From assembly GCA_052161605.1 (NCBI GenBank), contig CP197409.1: a stretch of 64,000 nt of DNA; one strand, 5' to 3'. A model generated the notes under the pieces. It made no database searches. It saw only the letters and a program-made list of their open reading frames with translations, and was not told the origin of the DNA. Positions 63,291 to 64,000 of the stretch are shown piece after piece. The DNA is from JBKCUI01 sp052161605. Its GTDB lineage: Bacteria > Planctomycetota > Planctomycetia > Pirellulales > Pirellulaceae. The position numbers and the translations under genes are program-made. Each line of letters begins with the position of its first letter. The stretch's first letter is position 1.

Positions 63291-64000
63291 ATGAAAATCT
63301 GCGTCGTCGTCGGCACCCGTCCAGAAGCAATCAAAATGTCCCCCATTTACCGCGAGCTGAAAACTCGAGCTGGGGTGCAAGCGACGTTATTATCAACCGG
63401 TCAGCATCGCGAAATGCTTCTTCAAACCCTGAACGCGTTTGATCTGAAGCCGGATCACGATCTCGGACTGATGCTTCCCAATCAAACGCTTCCCGAGCTA
63501 ACGGCCCGAGCGATCACGGCACTAACGAACTACTTTATCGAGGCAAAACCTGATAGGGTTTTGGTACAAGGGGACACGACGAGCGTACTGGCCGGGGCCA
63601 TCGCGGCGTTCTATCAACGGATTCCTATCGGTCACGTCGAAGCAGGTTTGCGAACAGGAAACATGTTATCGCCGTTTCCTGAGGAAATGAATCGGCGCTT
63701 GACGACACCACTCTGCACTTACAACTTTGCCCCAACCGAGTGGAGCAAAAAGAATCTTTTGAACGAGTCGATCGACGAATCGAAGATCTTCGTCACTGGC
63801 AACACCGTCATCGATGCCCTCCTTTGGATGCGTGAAAAAACGCGTCAGATGGATCCTCGTGCCGTGGTCCAAAAGCTACGGATTCCAGACGCGTTCGCGC
63901 TAGAGTTCTTGCTAGGGCCAGAGGCGACTTCGAAGAGAATGATCTTGGTGACGGGGCACCGGCGCGAGTCGTTTGGACAAGGGTTTGAGCAAATCTGCAA
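63291..64000 (+). CDS. wecB: UDP-GlcNAc 2-epimerase (partial, runs off the window)
   Basis: The frame from the ATG at 63291 is open to the window end (236 codons). Seen: KICVVVGTRPEAIKMSPIYR, RVLVQGDTTSVLAGAIAAF, GHVEAGLRTGNMLSPFPEE and MILVTGHRRESFGQGF, the standard WecB order. It interconverts UDP-GlcNAc and UDP-ManNAc. It is a natural partner of a UDP-N-acetyl-hexosamine dehydrogenase such as the 54474 gene, from which it is separated by the toxin-antitoxin array. Confidence 0.93.
   Translation, partial: MKICVVVGTRPEAIKMSPIYRELKTRAGVQATLLSTGQHREMLLQTLNAFDLKPDHDLGLMLPNQTLPELTARAITALTNYFIEAKPDRVLVQGDTTSVLAGAIAAFYQRIPIGHVEAGLRTGNMLSPFPEEMNRRLTTPLCTYNFAPTEWSKKNLLNESIDESKIFVTGNTVIDALLWMREKTRQMDPRAVVQKLRIPDAFALEFLLGPEATSKRMILVTGHRRESFGQGFEQIC

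Overview
The window looks like a chromosomal segment of a planctomycete, most likely of the Pirellulales (Rhodopirellula or Blastopirellula type). Three things point there. About 18 kb on the minus strand carries a MoxR ATPase, a DUF58 protein, two membrane-anchored VWA proteins and a DUF4175-like giant, together with secreted paralogues, a prenyltransferase-repeat protein and a TlpA-fused giant. There is a secreted TETxxM-repeat protein. Hairpin-forming intergenic repeats are abundant. The assignment rests on gene content, not on any search.

Layout. (1) 1-9.7 kb: remnant of an integrated mobile island with RadC-like and ArdC-like proteins, a helix-turn-helix/zinc protein, several hypotheticals, and a two-gene operon with a DUF488 protein. 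It ends at a broken tyrosine integrase lying about 0.1 kb from a 23-bp fragment that matches the 3' end of tRNA-Pro. Two copies of a cloverleaf-like repeat precede radC and ardC. (2) 10-28 kb: stress and signalling region with PRC-barrel, YHS, BrkB/YihY, SDR, AI-2E-type permease, hydrolase, KaiB-like protein, a very large multi-PAS hybrid kinase, an NtrC-type sigma-54 activator, an HPt protein, a glycine-zipper protein, a DJ-1/PfpI protein and two tiny membrane proteins. Five intergenic sites match the sigma-54 -24/-12 promoter (GG-N10-GC). I read this region as one candidate phosphorelay and RpoN regulon. (3) 28-48 kb: the conserved planctomycete block, mostly minus strand with overlapping genes, interrupted by a Uma2 gene, followed by a class C beta-lactamase-like hydrolase. 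(4) 48-53 kb: repeat-rich spacer, the repeat protein and a CbiX-type chelatase. (5) 53-64 kb: small toxin-antitoxin-like cassettes (nucleotidyltransferase pairs, a PIN/antitoxin fusion, Uma2, two VapBC pairs). Nearly every cassette is separated from the next by the same compound repeat block. The array sits between tviB and wecB, two nucleotide-sugar genes that belong to the same kind of polysaccharide pathway.

The most interesting points are the sigma-54 regulon with its nearby two-component parts, the repeat-separated cassette array with a rearranged PIN-antitoxin fusion, and the paired structured leaders upstream of radC and ardC.
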